A program made the position numbers and the translations under genes. The notes under the pieces are model-generated. The model did no database searches. It was given only the letters and a program-made list of their open reading frames with translations, and had not been told where the DNA came from. DNA of 64,000 nucleotides from CAXXOK01 sp964640955. GTDB lineage: Bacteria > Bacillota > Clostridia > Christensenellales > Aristaeellaceae. Positions within the stretch are counted from its first letter, which is position 1. Each line of letters opens with the position of its first letter. Of this stretch, positions 42,449 to 51,653 are shown piece by piece. The stretch is from contig CAZXJI010000001.1 in the NCBI GenBank assembly GCA_964640955.1, forward strand, positions 124,001 through 188,000, given 5' to 3'.

Positions 42449-44059
42449 TTACGCCTCTTGATAATGGTCGGGCAGATCGTTCTCGTAAAGCACCGTGTCC
42501 TCCTTGCCCGCAAGCGTGGTCAGGAGGGCGGTGGACGCGTCCAGATTATCCACCCGGTGAATGTTCTCTTCGGGAAAGCCCGCTTCCACAAGGCCGTCGA
42601 TGATGGGCTGCACGCGTTTCTTCCCCACCACGATGGCGATATCTGCCGCCGCCGCGATGGCGCGCCCGAACTCCTTGTTGTACTCCGCCTCGTGCGCGCC
42701 CAGCTCCACCATGCCCGGCGTGATCACGATACGCCTGCCCGGGAACTGCGAAAGCACCCTGAGCGCGGCGCGCGCGCCGACGGGGTTGCTGTTGAAGGCG
42801 TCATTGATCACGGTAAAGCTGCCCGGCGCGGCGATCAGCTCCAGGCGGCTGGGCACGGGCCTGAGCTTGGCGACGCCGTTGGCGATCTGGGTAAGCGTCA
42901 GGCCCAGGTCGCAGGCCACGGCGGCGGCGGTCAGGATGTTTACGATGTTGTGCTCGCCCAGCAGCAGCGTATGGCAGCGGACGGTTCCCCTGCCGCGCAC
43001 GCACAGGTCGAAAGCGCTTCCCTCCGACGACACGGCGATGTGCTCGCTCCACACGTCCGCCTCGCCGGGCGTCAGGCTGACCAGCGTTTTGGGCTTGTCG
43101 GTCTTATCGTAAAGCTGCTTGCAGATGGCGTGATCGTCGCAGAAATAGCTGCGGGAGTCTTCGGGGAGCGCCTCGATCAGCTCGTACTTGGTTTTCGCCA
43201 CGCGCTCGATGGTCTTGAAGGTTTCCAGGTGCTGGGGGCCGACGGACGTCAGCACCCCCACCGTCGGCTTCACCAGCCGGCAAAGCTCCCGGATGTCCCC
43301 CACGTGCCGGGCGCCCATTTCCGCCACGAACACCTTGTGGGAGGGCGTCAGCTGCTCGCGGATGGCGCGGGAAACACCCATGGGGGTGTTGAAGCTCGCG
43401 GGGGTGACGAGGGTGGGGTACTTTTCCGAGAGAATCGCGCCGATGATGTGCTTGACGGAGGTTTTGCCGTAGCTGCCGGTCACGCCGATGCGGATGAGGC
43501 CGGGGTCGTAAAGCAGCTTTCGGCGGGCGTCGCGGAAATAAAACTCGCTGATGAGCTTTTCTAGCGGCCAGGCGGTAAGCCCGCACAGCGCGATGACCAA
43601 CGGCAAAAGCAGCGGCCACAGCGCCGGCAGCACCGCCAGCGGGCTCACGGCGATGAGGAGCGACAGCGCGCCCATCACCACGAAGGAGGTCCCGTACAGG
43701 CGCTTCATGCGCCCGGTGAACACGAATTTCTTTTTCGCCTTCTTCTCGTTGAGCATAAAGGCGATCAGCCTGCCCAGCCCGGCCGCGGCCGCCAGAAGCA
43801 GCGCCGCCGTCAGCCACACGGCCCACGCGGGCGCGCCGGAGGCGGAGACCCGGTCGTAAACGTAAAAGAGCGCCACGCTCCCCGCGGCGGCAAAGACGCC
43901 CGGCAGCCACGCGTGCACCCGGTTGCGCGCAAGCGAACGGAAATAACCCGGAAACTGGTAACTTTCCAGCTGAAAGATGTGGTAAACGCCCCGCGCGGCG
44001 AACAGCGACGCGACGACCGGGATAAGCGGAAGCACCCAGCGGACTCCATCGGTCGTCAT
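42449..44059 (-). CDS. murF: membrane-anchored MurF-type Mur ligase
   Basis: A 536-residue Mur ligase. About five hydrophobic segments in residues 1-190 form a membrane domain not present in E. coli MurF. The ligase part has GVTGSYGKTSVKHIIG (ATP loop, near 206), VFVAEMGARHVGDI, GEHNIVNILTAAAVA and the MurF-like NDAFNSNPVGARAAL. It would add D-Ala-D-Ala, from the adjacent ddl, to UDP-MurNAc-tripeptide. The ATG overlaps the stop of the hydrolase gene (TGATG). Confidence 0.82.
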   Translation of the reverse strand: MTTDGVRWVLPLIPVVASLFAARGVYHIFQLESYQFPGYFRSLARNRVHAWLPGVFAAAGSVALFYVYDRVSASGAPAWAVWLTAALLLAAAAGLGRLIAFMLNEKKAKKKFVFTGRMKRLYGTSFVVMGALSLLIAVSPLAVLPALWPLLLPLVIALCGLTAWPLEKLISEFYFRDARRKLLYDPGLIRIGVTGSYGKTSVKHIIGAILSEKYPTLVTPASFNTPMGVSRAIREQLTPSHKVFVAEMGARHVGDIRELCRLVKPTVGVLTSVGPQHLETFKTIERVAKTKYELIEALPEDSRSYFCDDHAICKQLYDKTDKPKTLVSLTPGEADVWSEHIAVSSEGSAFDLCVRGRGTVRCHTLLLGEHNIVNILTAAAVACDLGLTLTQIANGVAKLRPVPSRLELIAAPGSFTVINDAFNSNPVGARAALRVLSQFPGRRIVITPGMVELGAHEAEYNKEFGRAIAAAADIAIVVGKKRVQPIIDGLVEAGFPEENIHRVDNLDASTALLTTLAGKEDTVLYENDLPDHYQEA

Positions 44060-44853
44060 CAGGCGTGACCCTCCCCAAAGAATTGCTTCACGATCAGCGC
44101 GAAGCGCTGCCACTGTTCCACAAAGGCGAAATGCGTTCCCCCTTCGAACACCACCAGCCCGGCGTCGGGGATGCCCTTTTCCATCGCCTCCGCCATCCAC
44201 AGGGGCGTCTCCGTGTCCTCGTCGCCCCAGATGAGCAGGGTGGGCGCCTGGATGCGTTTGAGCAGCGGCGAAAGATCCTCATTGACGATCAGCACGAAAG
44301 ACTTTCGCATCACTTCGTTGAGTTTCACATAATCGGGCGAGCCGTAGCGGTTGCGCAGCGCCGTTTGCAGCTTTTCCGCCATGGGAGCGAGCGTGGGGGT
44401 CGCCTTCATGCGGTTTAAAAACGCCGTGTAGCGCTTGTAATGGGCGGTGCGCTTACGGTCGCGCTCGGCGGCGGGCTTCCTGAGCCCCGCACCGCCGGTA
44501 ATCACCAGCTTGCCGACCGTCTCGGGGTGTTCGGCCGCCAGCGCCAGCGCGACGCGCGCGCCGAAGGAATGGGCTACGATGTCCACGGGCGCAAGCCCGT
44601 TCTGCACAATCAGTTTAACCAGTTGTTCCGCATAATCGCCGACGCCCCAGGGCCTGGGCGGATCGTCGCTCTGCCCGTGGCCGGGAAAATCCAGCGTCGC
44701 GATCGCCGCTCCGTCGGCCAGCGCCTTTTCAACGGCGGCGAAGATGGTATGGTCGCAGCCCCAGCCGTGCAAAAACAGCACGCGCGGCGCGCCGGGCACG
44801 GCGCAAGGGCGGAAATCGTAGTAAATTCGGCAACCGTCGATCGTCGTTTGCAA
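44059..44853 (-). CDS. alpha/beta hydrolase
   Basis: A 264-residue hydrolase. It has the oxyanion HGWGCDH, the nucleophile elbow AHSFGARVA (Ser near 93), the acid in WGDEDTETP and the late GTHFAFVEQW (His). The substrate is unknown. It leads the murF-ddl-dxs-tlyA operon, which suggests a lipid- or wall-linked ester but proves nothing. The start appears to be TTG at 44853 with AAAGG upstream; a TAAAAT box (44893-44888) with a weak -35 may be the promoter. Confidence 0.85.
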   Translation of the reverse strand: MQTTIDGCRIYYDFRPCAVPGAPRVLFLHGWGCDHTIFAAVEKALADGAAIATLDFPGHGQSDDPPRPWGVGDYAEQLVKLIVQNGLAPVDIVAHSFGARVALALAAEHPETVGKLVITGGAGLRKPAAERDRKRTAHYKRYTAFLNRMKATPTLAPMAEKLQTALRNRYGSPDYVKLNEVMRKSFVLIVNEDLSPLLKRIQAPTLLIWGDEDTETPLWMAEAMEKGIPDAGLVVFEGGTHFAFVEQWQRFALIVKQFFGEGHA

Positions 44854-44976
44854 ATCTTCACCGCCTTTCCAAAAAACAACCTATGATATTTTACCCCAAT
44901 CCGAAAAAAAAGAAAAGTCCGAGATGCAAAACGCCTTCGCCGGGCGGGAAACGCGTTTCGGCACGCCGATTTCCGG

Positions 44977-44995
44977 CCATACGGGAACCGTATGG
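44977..44995. repeat. 8-base inverted repeat upstream of the DUF1801 gene
   Basis: CCATACGG (44977-44984) and CCGTATGG (44988-44995) flank GAA in the divergent region between the hydrolase-murF operon and the DUF1801 gene. It could be an operator or a small hairpin. No T-run follows. Confidence 0.5.
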
Positions 44996-45024
44996 GAAAC
45001 ACCAGTCTGCGGGAGGGAAACGCC

Positions 45025-45390
45025 GTGACGGACGTTCGCACGATCGACGAATACATCGCCCGGTTCGACGGGGAAACGAAAACGATCCTTCAAAACGTGC
45101 GCGCGGCCGTACGGGCGGCCGCGCCGGAGGCGACCGAGCGCATCGGCTACGGGATGCCCGCGCTTTACGATCGGGAGGTGCTCGTTTACTTCGCCGCCGC
45201 AAAAGACCACATCGGTTTATATCCGACCGCCGGCGGCGTGGCCGCCTTCGCGGACCGGCTTTCCGGCTATTCCGTTTCCAAGGGGACGATCCGCTTCCCG
45301 TACGGGAAGCCCGTTCCCTATGACCTGATCGCGGAGATCACGGCCTGGCGGGCCCGGGAGGCCGCCGCGAAGCGCAAGGGCAGGCGCTAG
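45025..45390 (+). CDS. DUF1801 family protein (YdhG/Fra-like)
   Basis: A 121-residue soluble protein with the DUF1801 pattern: ETKTILQNVRAAVRAAAPEATERIGYGMPAL, then HIGLYPTAGGVAAF and TIRFPYGKPVPYDLI. The family includes the Bacillus iron-chaperone-like Fra and many uncharacterised proteins. The start is GTG at 45025, 8 bases after GGGAGG. It ends 4 bases into the convergent GNAT gene. Confidence 0.82.
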   Translation: MTDVRTIDEYIARFDGETKTILQNVRAAVRAAAPEATERIGYGMPALYDREVLVYFAAAKDHIGLYPTAGGVAAFADRLSGYSVSKGTIRFPYGKPVPYDLIAEITAWRAREAAAKRKGRR

Positions 45391-45899
45391 GCTTTTTGCT
45401 CCGGCCCGGCGCCCTCTGCATCCAAAAACCAGATGTAGCGCCGCTTTTCCAGGCTGATGTTCAGCTTGTCGCGCACCTTCCCCGGCACGGGCACGGTGCA
45501 CTCCAAAGCGCACCCCAGCCGCCGGCAGGTTTTGACGCTGGGCAGGTTTCCGGGGTCGGTGGTGATGACCGCCGTTCCCATGCCCAGCGCCGCGAGCATC
45601 GGCGCGCACAGACGGCAGGCCCGCGCGGCGTACCCGTGCCCGCGAAACGGCGGATCGATATGGTAGCCGACGTGCCCCAGATAGAACTGCTCAGGGCTGT
45701 CGCCGACGCGCAGGGAAATCTCCCCCGCGACCCGGCCGGAAGCCCGTTCCACTACGTCGAAGGTGAAGGTGTGCTCGCTTCCGATGACGCGGCTGCGGCC
45801 GCCGTATTCCCGGGGCCGAAGCGCGACGCATTCGTCCTCCAGCATCGTTTCGCCGCGCCGCCCCAGGCGTATGAAGCGGCGCACCCATTCGCCTTTCAT
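45387..45899 (-). CDS. GNAT family N-acetyltransferase
   Basis: A 170-residue acetyltransferase. The acetyl-CoA loop is PPFRGHGYAARACRLC (R/QxxGxG/A) and LPSVKTCRRLGC is typical of the RimJ/RimL type. The substrate is unknown. It overlaps the kinase gene by 4 bases (ATGA), so the two share a transcript. Confidence 0.85.
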   Translation of the reverse strand: MKGEWVRRFIRLGRRGETMLEDECVALRPREYGGRSRVIGSEHTFTFDVVERASGRVAGEISLRVGDSPEQFYLGHVGYHIDPPFRGHGYAARACRLCAPMLAALGMGTAVITTDPGNLPSVKTCRRLGCALECTVPVPGKVRDKLNISLEKRRYIWFLDAEGAGPEQKA

Positions 45900-46819
45900 A
45901 TTTCCTGCAGGGCGACCTTGGGCAAGAGCGCCTCAAAGTCGGATACGGTAATCAACTGCGTTCCGTCGGTCATTACGCTTGCGCATCCGGCGGCCACGCC
46001 GTAGCGGAACGCCTCCTCGAAGGGCTCGCCGGCGGAAAGGCCCTTAAGCACCCCGCCGACCATCGCGTCGCCCGCGCCCACGGTGGAGCGCACCTCCACC
46101 TGGATCGCCGGCGCGAACAGCGTCTGCGCACCGTCGGTGTACACCGCGCCGTAGCGCCCCATGGAGACGATCGCATGGCGCGCCCCCTTCCCGATCAGCG
46201 TAAGCGCCGCGTCCCGGATGGCGCGCAGGGTTTTAACCTCCCGGCCCATCAGCCCTTCCAGCTCCGGCAGGTTGGGCTTGACGAGAAAGGGCTTTTCCGC
46301 GAGTCCGGAAAGCAGCGCGTCCCCCGCCGCGTCCAGAACGCAGTCCTTGCCGGGCAGCGCCGCCATGCAGCGGCGGTAGGTGTCGGCTTCGCATCCGACG
46401 GGCAGTCGGCCGCTGAGCACCACATAGCGGCTGTCCGCGGCTTCGGCGCCGAGCAGCTCCAAAAACTGCCGCTGCTCCTCTTCCCCCATACTCAGGCCCG
46501 GCTCGTTGAACTCCGTCACGCCGCCGGTCGCCAGGTCGCGTATCTTCAGGTTGGTGCGCGTCTTGCCAGGCAGGCGCAGGTAACGGAAGCGCAGGTTCTC
46601 CCGGCGGATCATTTCCATAAACTCCGCCTCGTCCGTTTCGCCCAGACACCCGGCGCAGGATACGTCCACGCCCAGGCGGCGAAGCACGACGGCGACGTTG
46701 AGGCCCTTGCCGCCCACGTCGTAGCGGACGTCTTTCAGACGGTTCACCTCGCCTACTTGCAGGCGTTCCACCGTGGCGGTCTTATCGAACGAGGGGTTCA
46801 TGCACACCGTGGTGATCAT
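45896..46819 (-). CDS. 1-phosphofructokinase family (PfkB) sugar kinase
   Basis: A 307-residue PfkB-fold kinase most like FruK/LacC. N-terminal VCMNPSFDKTATV, the sugar-binding GGKGLNVAVVLRRLG, KPNLPELEGL and the C-terminal TVGAGDAMVGGVL (catalytic Asp) are visible. It should phosphorylate fructose-1-P or tagatose-6-P. No fru PTS gene is adjacent, so its sugar is uncertain. The ATG at 46819 is 8 bases after AAGGAG. Confidence 0.85.
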   Translation of the reverse strand: MITTVCMNPSFDKTATVERLQVGEVNRLKDVRYDVGGKGLNVAVVLRRLGVDVSCAGCLGETDEAEFMEMIRRENLRFRYLRLPGKTRTNLKIRDLATGGVTEFNEPGLSMGEEEQRQFLELLGAEAADSRYVVLSGRLPVGCEADTYRRCMAALPGKDCVLDAAGDALLSGLAEKPFLVKPNLPELEGLMGREVKTLRAIRDAALTLIGKGARHAIVSMGRYGAVYTDGAQTLFAPAIQVEVRSTVGAGDAMVGGVLKGLSAGEPFEEAFRYGVAAGCASVMTDGTQLITVSDFEALLPKVALQEI

Positions 46820-46861
46820 GGCACACACTCCTTCGGCTGTGATCGGATCGGGTTGGCAATA

Positions 46862-46890
46862 AGCTTACGGGGGAATCGGCAAACTGTCAA
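46862..46890 (-). promoter_or_regulatory. promoter of the PfkB kinase-GNAT unit
   Basis: On the minus strand a consensus TTGACA (46890-46885), 17 bases and a weak TAAGCT (46867-46862). Confidence 0.5.
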
Positions 46891-46924
46891 GAGGGAGCCC
46901 GCAGCGCAGTGGGCGGAAGATGGA

Positions 46925-46954
46925 CAAAAGCCCTTCCCGGCGTGCGGGAAGGGC
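46925..46954 (-). terminator. terminator of the EF-G paralogue gene
   Basis: On the minus strand GCCCTTCCCG pairs with CGGGAAGGGC around a short loop and TTTTG follows. Confidence 0.85.
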
Positions 46955-46980
46955 GCTTGCGCAACGGGCTTCCGAAAGAG

Positions 46981-49062
46981 TTACTCCTCTTCCTCTTCCT
47001 CGTGCTTGGCATTCTCGATGATCTTCTGGGCCACGTTGGCGGGCACTTCCTCATAGCGCTCGAACTTCATGGTGAAGTTGCCGCGCGCCTGGGTCATGGA
47101 ACGCAGGTCGGTGGCGTACTTGAACATTTCCGCCAGCGGCGCCTCGGCCTCCAGCTTCTGCTGGCCGTCCACCTGGTTCATGCCCATGATGCGCCCGCGG
47201 CGCTTGTTCATGTCGCCCATGATGTCGCCCATGTACTCGTCGGGCACGAACACTTCCACGTGCATGATCGGCTCCAGAAGCGTCGGCGACGCGTCCATGC
47301 AGCCCTTTTTGTAGGCGATGCGCGCGGCGGTCTTGAACGCCATTTCGGAGGAATCCACGGGGTGGTAGCTGCCGTCGTAGAGCTTGGCGTGCAGGCCCAC
47401 CATGGGATAGCCCGCCAGTACGCCCTTCACGATGTTCTCGCGCAGGCCCTTTTCCACCGAGGGGATGAAGTTGCGCGGCACCGAGCCGCCGACCACCGCG
47501 TCCTCAAACTCGAACTCCACGTTGGTGTCGCTCGCGGGCGAGAACTCGATCCACACGTCGCCGAACTGGCCGTGGCCGCCGGACTGCTTCTTGTGGCGGC
47601 CCTGCACCTTAACGGTCTTCTTGATGGTCTCACGGTACGGAATGCGCGGATCCTGCAGATCCGCCTTGGCGCCGAACTTGGAAGCCAGCTTGTTGCGGAT
47701 GACCTCCAGGTGCAGGTCGCCCTGGCCGGAAATGAGGGTTTCGCTCGTCTCGGCGTTCTTTTCCACCTGAATGGAGGGATCTTCCTCCTGCAGGCGGGCC
47801 AGGCCGTTAAACACCTTGTCCTCCTCGCCCTGCTTGCTGGCGAAGATCGCCTTGCTGATGCAGGGGGCCGGGAACTCGATCCTGGGGTAGACGATCGGGT
47901 TTTGCTGGTCGCAGAGCGTGTCGCCCGTGCTGGTGAACTGCAGCTTGGCCAGCGCGCCCATGTCGCCGGCGTTCAGCTGCTGGGTGGCAATCTGCTTTTT
48001 GCCGCGCAGCACGTAGATGCCGGACGTTTTTTCGTTCTTCTCCGTGGACGCGTTGTAGATGGGCGTGGCCGGGGTCAGCACGCCGCTGGTGACCTTGAAC
48101 AGCGAAAGCTTGCCCACGAACGGGTCGGCGATGGTTTTATAAACGAAGGCGGAAAACGGCTGGTCGTTCTTGCAGGCGCGCCGGACCGGCTGGTCGTTGC
48201 GGGGATCGACGCCCTTGTACACGGCGCGCTTGGGAGAGGGCAGGAAATCCGCCATCACGTCCAAAAGCTTGCCCACGCCCACGTCGGTCAGGGCCGAGCA
48301 GGGAATGACGGGCGAAATCTGTCCGGAGAACATACCGGCCTTGAAGCCTTCCAGGATTTCCTCGTGGGTAAGCGTCTCGCCTTCCAGGTACTTCATCATC
48401 AAATCGTCGTCGCTGGCGGCGGACGCTTCGGTAATCTCCTCCAGCGCCTTGGCGAGCAGCTCGTCCATGCCGCCCGGCAAGGGCATTTCCTTGGGTGCCT
48501 TGGCGGTGCAATCGTAAGCCTTGTTTTCCAGCACGTCCACGACGCCCTTAAACTCGGGGCCGTTGCCGATGGGCAGCAGGATGGGCACGACGCTGCTGCC
48601 GAACATGTCGCGCAGCTGGTTGACCGTCTTTTGGAAATCGGCGTGTTCGCGATCCATCTGGTTGACGATGAACATCTTGCCTACTTCGTTTTTCGTGGCA
48701 TATTTCCACGCCTTTTCGGTGCCCACCGCCACGCCGCCCACGGCGCTGACCAGAATCGCGGCGGTCTCCACCACGCGCAGGGGGCCCATCATCTCGCCGA
48801 TAAAGTCGAAATAGCCGGGCACATCGATGATGTTCAGCATCTTCTGCTTCCATTCGATGGGCGCGACGGCGGCGCTGATGGAGCTGTGGCGCTTCGTCTC
48901 CTCGGGGTCGAAATCGGTCACGGTGGAACCGTCCTCTACCTTGCCTTTACGGTCGATGACGCCGGCAGCGAAGAGCAATGCCTCCATCAGCGTCGTTTTG
49001 CCCTCGCTGCCATGCCCCATGAGGGCGATATTGCGGATGTCTTTGGTGTCGTAATTGGCCAT
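46981..49062 (-). CDS. elongation factor G-like protein (EF-G2/FusA2 type)
   Basis: A 693-residue translational GTPase with all EF-G domains, ending in an unusual poly-Glu tail (KHEEEEEE). The G motifs deviate from canonical EF-G: G1 GHGSEGKTTL (near 16), a switch I reading RHSSISAA instead of RGITI, G3 DVPGYFDF where the catalytic His of DTPGH is Tyr, and NQMD for NKMD. These changes match EF-G-like paralogues (FusA2) whose role is unclear. The true EF-G should lie elsewhere with rpsL/rpsG. The ATG at 49062 follows AAGGGGG. Confidence 0.88.
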   Translation of the reverse strand: MANYDTKDIRNIALMGHGSEGKTTLMEALLFAAGVIDRKGKVEDGSTVTDFDPEETKRHSSISAAVAPIEWKQKMLNIIDVPGYFDFIGEMMGPLRVVETAAILVSAVGGVAVGTEKAWKYATKNEVGKMFIVNQMDREHADFQKTVNQLRDMFGSSVVPILLPIGNGPEFKGVVDVLENKAYDCTAKAPKEMPLPGGMDELLAKALEEITEASAASDDDLMMKYLEGETLTHEEILEGFKAGMFSGQISPVIPCSALTDVGVGKLLDVMADFLPSPKRAVYKGVDPRNDQPVRRACKNDQPFSAFVYKTIADPFVGKLSLFKVTSGVLTPATPIYNASTEKNEKTSGIYVLRGKKQIATQQLNAGDMGALAKLQFTSTGDTLCDQQNPIVYPRIEFPAPCISKAIFASKQGEEDKVFNGLARLQEEDPSIQVEKNAETSETLISGQGDLHLEVIRNKLASKFGAKADLQDPRIPYRETIKKTVKVQGRHKKQSGGHGQFGDVWIEFSPASDTNVEFEFEDAVVGGSVPRNFIPSVEKGLRENIVKGVLAGYPMVGLHAKLYDGSYHPVDSSEMAFKTAARIAYKKGCMDASPTLLEPIMHVEVFVPDEYMGDIMGDMNKRRGRIMGMNQVDGQQKLEAEAPLAEMFKYATDLRSMTQARGNFTMKFERYEEVPANVAQKIIENAKHEEEEEE

Positions 49063-49177
49063 GGTGATCCCCCTTGTTGTTTTCATTGCGTCCCGGCACG
49101 CTATGGCGGTATGCAAACGTTACCCGCAGCGGTGAGCGCGGCTTCATGACGCTTTTGCAACGATATCAAGCTTTTTT

Positions 49178-49206
49178 ATTGTATCAGATTTGCAAAAAAA
49201 AAGGAA
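49178..49206 (-). promoter_or_regulatory. possible promoter of the EF-G paralogue
   Basis: On the minus strand TACAAT (49183-49178) with a weak TTCCTT 17 bases upstream, inside the terminator of the glycosyltransferase gene. Confidence 0.35.
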
Positions 49207-49225
49207 GCGTTAATTTTCGGCTTCC
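49194..49225 (-). terminator. terminator of the glycosyltransferase gene
   Basis: On the minus strand GGAAGC pairs with GCTTCC and nine T follow. Confidence 0.85.
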
Positions 49226-49272
49226 CCGGGCCTTTGGGGTTCCGCGTTTCGTCGCGTTACCGGGCGGGCCCC

Positions 49273-50526
49273 TTACCCGGCGAGGCCGCGCCGGGTAAGG
49301 AAGGCGGTCAGCTTGCGCCAGACCCGCTGATTCTCCATGAACTGCGCGTAATGCGTTTCCACGTCGCGGTCGTAGCGATCCAGCTCCCGAAGGATAGTCG
49401 TAAACTCGCGCGTGCGGAAACAGGCGTTCAGCTTGGGCAGGGTGTGCACCAGTTTCTCCCGCATGGAGGCGATCTCCCTTTCGTAATCGTCGCGGCGCGT
49501 GATGTAGAGGAAAAGCGGCTTGTAGCGCACCCAGCCGACGCAGGCGTTGTAGAAGCGGTTGAGCACGGATTTGCTTTCCGCGCTGATGGGCTTGAGCTCC
49601 GTGGGCAGCACGCCGCTGAGCAGGTAGTTGTAGATGGAAAACCCGTTGTGGAACGCGTAGCAGGGAATGCGCAGCACCCTGCGCTCGGTCAGGCAGGTGC
49701 TCAAAAACGTGTCCTCGCCGCGTGCGCCGGGCGGGTTGTAAAACGGAAACACCCGGGACGGATCCGTCAGGTTCAGGCAAAGGTTGGAACCGGAGATGAA
49801 CTTACAGTGGTTGACCTCCTCAACCTCGACGGCGGCGTTGCGGACCAGCGTATCCTTGTCGGCATAGGTCACGCCGCCCCGCCGCATGAGGCGCGCGATG
49901 TTGTCCCAGTTGATGATGTCGTTGCTGATGGCCTCGATGAACACACGGAAATCCGCCTCGGTGAGCGTGTCGTTGAAACGGATCTGCGGAATGGGTGAAA
50001 TATACCCGCAGTGAAAGCCGTTGGTCACGTCCGCGTCGCGGATGTAGCGCAGGTGGTCGGCCAGCACGTGCTGCCCGCTCCACAGCGCCACGTTTTGCGA
50101 CTTGGTCACCGCCAGGGGGTACTCGTCGTCGTCCAGAAAGAGCAGGTAGTCCATCTTCTCCTGAACGGCGGCGTACAATACGGCGTTGCGCATGGCCGCG
50201 TAGCCGGAGGAAAAGAACAGCTCCGCTTCCCGTTCGTCCAGCACGCCGTTTTCGATCAGGCCGGCGATCTCCCTGCGCACGTATTCGGCGTCCACGAAGC
50301 GGATGCCGTCCACCTTTTCGGCCATGCCCGCGCTGATGCGCGTGAAGTCCGAGGGCTTGGCGTCGTTGTATTTAACGTCGTAAGCGATAAAAAGATGCAG
50401 CCGCACCCGGTCGATACCGGTCAGCCCGCTCTCTTTCCAGTTGTAAATATAGGTTTTCAGCACTTTGAGAAAGTTCTTTCGCCCCGTGGCGAACCCGATG
50501 CCCACGCGAATGGAACCCTTATCCAT
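49273..50526 (-). CDS. GT-A type glycosyltransferase-like protein
   Basis: A 417-residue cytoplasmic protein with no membrane segment. MDYLLFLDDDEYPL (near 125-138) looks like the DxD metal/nucleotide-sugar site of a GT-A glycosyltransferase, and GARGEDTFLSTCL (near 268) resembles the acceptor-side ED motif of GT2 enzymes. A long opening strand set (RVGIGFATGRKNFLKVLKTY) is consistent. I cannot assign a family or sugar. A monocistronic unit with a good promoter and terminator. Confidence 0.6.
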   Translation of the reverse strand: MDKGSIRVGIGFATGRKNFLKVLKTYIYNWKESGLTGIDRVRLHLFIAYDVKYNDAKPSDFTRISAGMAEKVDGIRFVDAEYVRREIAGLIENGVLDEREAELFFSSGYAAMRNAVLYAAVQEKMDYLLFLDDDEYPLAVTKSQNVALWSGQHVLADHLRYIRDADVTNGFHCGYISPIPQIRFNDTLTEADFRVFIEAISNDIINWDNIARLMRRGGVTYADKDTLVRNAAVEVEEVNHCKFISGSNLCLNLTDPSRVFPFYNPPGARGEDTFLSTCLTERRVLRIPCYAFHNGFSIYNYLLSGVLPTELKPISAESKSVLNRFYNACVGWVRYKPLFLYITRRDDYEREIASMREKLVHTLPKLNACFRTREFTTILRELDRYDRDVETHYAQFMENQRVWRKLTAFLTRRGLAG

Positions 50527-50614
50527 ATTGCCTCACTTTCCTTGAAGTTCAGACCCGGGCGGCTATCCTGCCCCGGGCGCACGCCGCCGCGGCGAACGCG
50601 CACCCCCTTCGTTC

Positions 50615-50643
50615 AGTATACAGGATTTCGCATGAAAATACAA
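50615..50643 (-). promoter_or_regulatory. promoter of the glycosyltransferase gene
   Basis: On the minus strand TTGTAT (50643-50638), 17 bases, TATACT (50620-50615), about 90 bases before the ATG. Confidence 0.65.
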
Positions 50644-50686
50644 ACGGCGGCCGCCGTGGGCCGTCGCCGGCCGTGCGCCGCACGCC

Positions 50687-51586
50687 TCAGGACAGATACG
50701 CCATTTTCAGGTAGCCTTCCAGATTGCCGTATTCGGAAACGGCGATCCGCTCGATGCCCAGTTCCTCCATCAGACAGAAAAGGATCGCCAGCCCGTGCAC
50801 GATGATGTCCGCGCGTTGGGGCTGCAATCCCGGCAGTTTTTTTCGCCGCTCCACAGGCATGGCCGCCAGCCGCTCCATGATTTGGGCGATCTGCCCGCGG
50901 GAAACGGCGTAGCCGTGGATGCGCTGGCGGTCGTTCCAATGGATGTCCTGCGTCAGCGCGGCCGAGGTGGTAAACGTGCCGCCGACGCCCGTCCAGCTCT
51001 CCGGCGGGCGCAGGGCCAGTATCCTTGCCTTTTCGGGCAGCAGAATCGCCCTTGCGCGCTCCACGGCCGCGTACGCCTCCGCAACCGTCCCGACCGGCAG
51101 GATGCGGTGCAGCCGCACGGCGCCCATCTGCAGGCTTTCGGCGTATTCCAGCTTCTCCCCCTGCCCGATGACGATCTCGGTGGAGCCGCCGCCGATGTCG
51201 ATCATCCCGGAGCGCTCGGGCCCCGTCGCCCCCAGAAACGACAGCTTCGCCTCCACGTCGCCCGTGCACACAACCAGCCGCAGGCCCGTCGCCGCCAAAA
51301 GCCGATCTGCGAACGCCCGCTGGTTGCGCGCGTCGCGCACGGCGCTGGTGGCGAACAGGTGAACGGCCTGCGCGCCGTGCTCGCGCGCCCGTTTCGCCAT
51401 GGCGGCGACGCTCCGGCAGGCCCTGACGATCATCGCCTCGTCGATATCGCCGTTTTCGTCCAATGCGGCAAAGACGCGCAACCCCTCTCTGTCCCGCAGG
51501 ACACGATGGAGCTGTGCGTCTTTCACATCCGCGACCAGCATACGCAAAGAGTTGGAACCGATTCCGATGGCTGCGGCCCTCAACAT
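50687..51586 (-). CDS. Ppx/GppA phosphatase family protein
   Basis: A 299-residue ASKHA-fold phosphatase. N-terminal AAIGIGSNSLRMLVAD, FATSAVRDARN, MIDIGGGSTEIVIG and the late ADIIVHGLAIL are the exopolyphosphatase/pppGpp phosphatase signatures. At this short length (no C-terminal HD domain) it may hydrolyse either polyphosphate or pppGpp. The ATG at 51586 has a GGGGAG site. Confidence 0.88.
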   Translation of the reverse strand: MLRAAAIGIGSNSLRMLVADVKDAQLHRVLRDREGLRVFAALDENGDIDEAMIVRACRSVAAMAKRAREHGAQAVHLFATSAVRDARNQRAFADRLLAATGLRLVVCTGDVEAKLSFLGATGPERSGMIDIGGGSTEIVIGQGEKLEYAESLQMGAVRLHRILPVGTVAEAYAAVERARAILLPEKARILALRPPESWTGVGGTFTTSAALTQDIHWNDRQRIHGYAVSRGQIAQIMERLAAMPVERRKKLPGLQPQRADIIVHGLAILFCLMEELGIERIAVSEYGNLEGYLKMAYLS

Positions 51587-51653
51587 GCTCACTCCCCGCT
51601 TGTATTCCGGGTTCACAGCCTCACCGTACGCGTTTCGCCCGTCGGGCGGCGCG

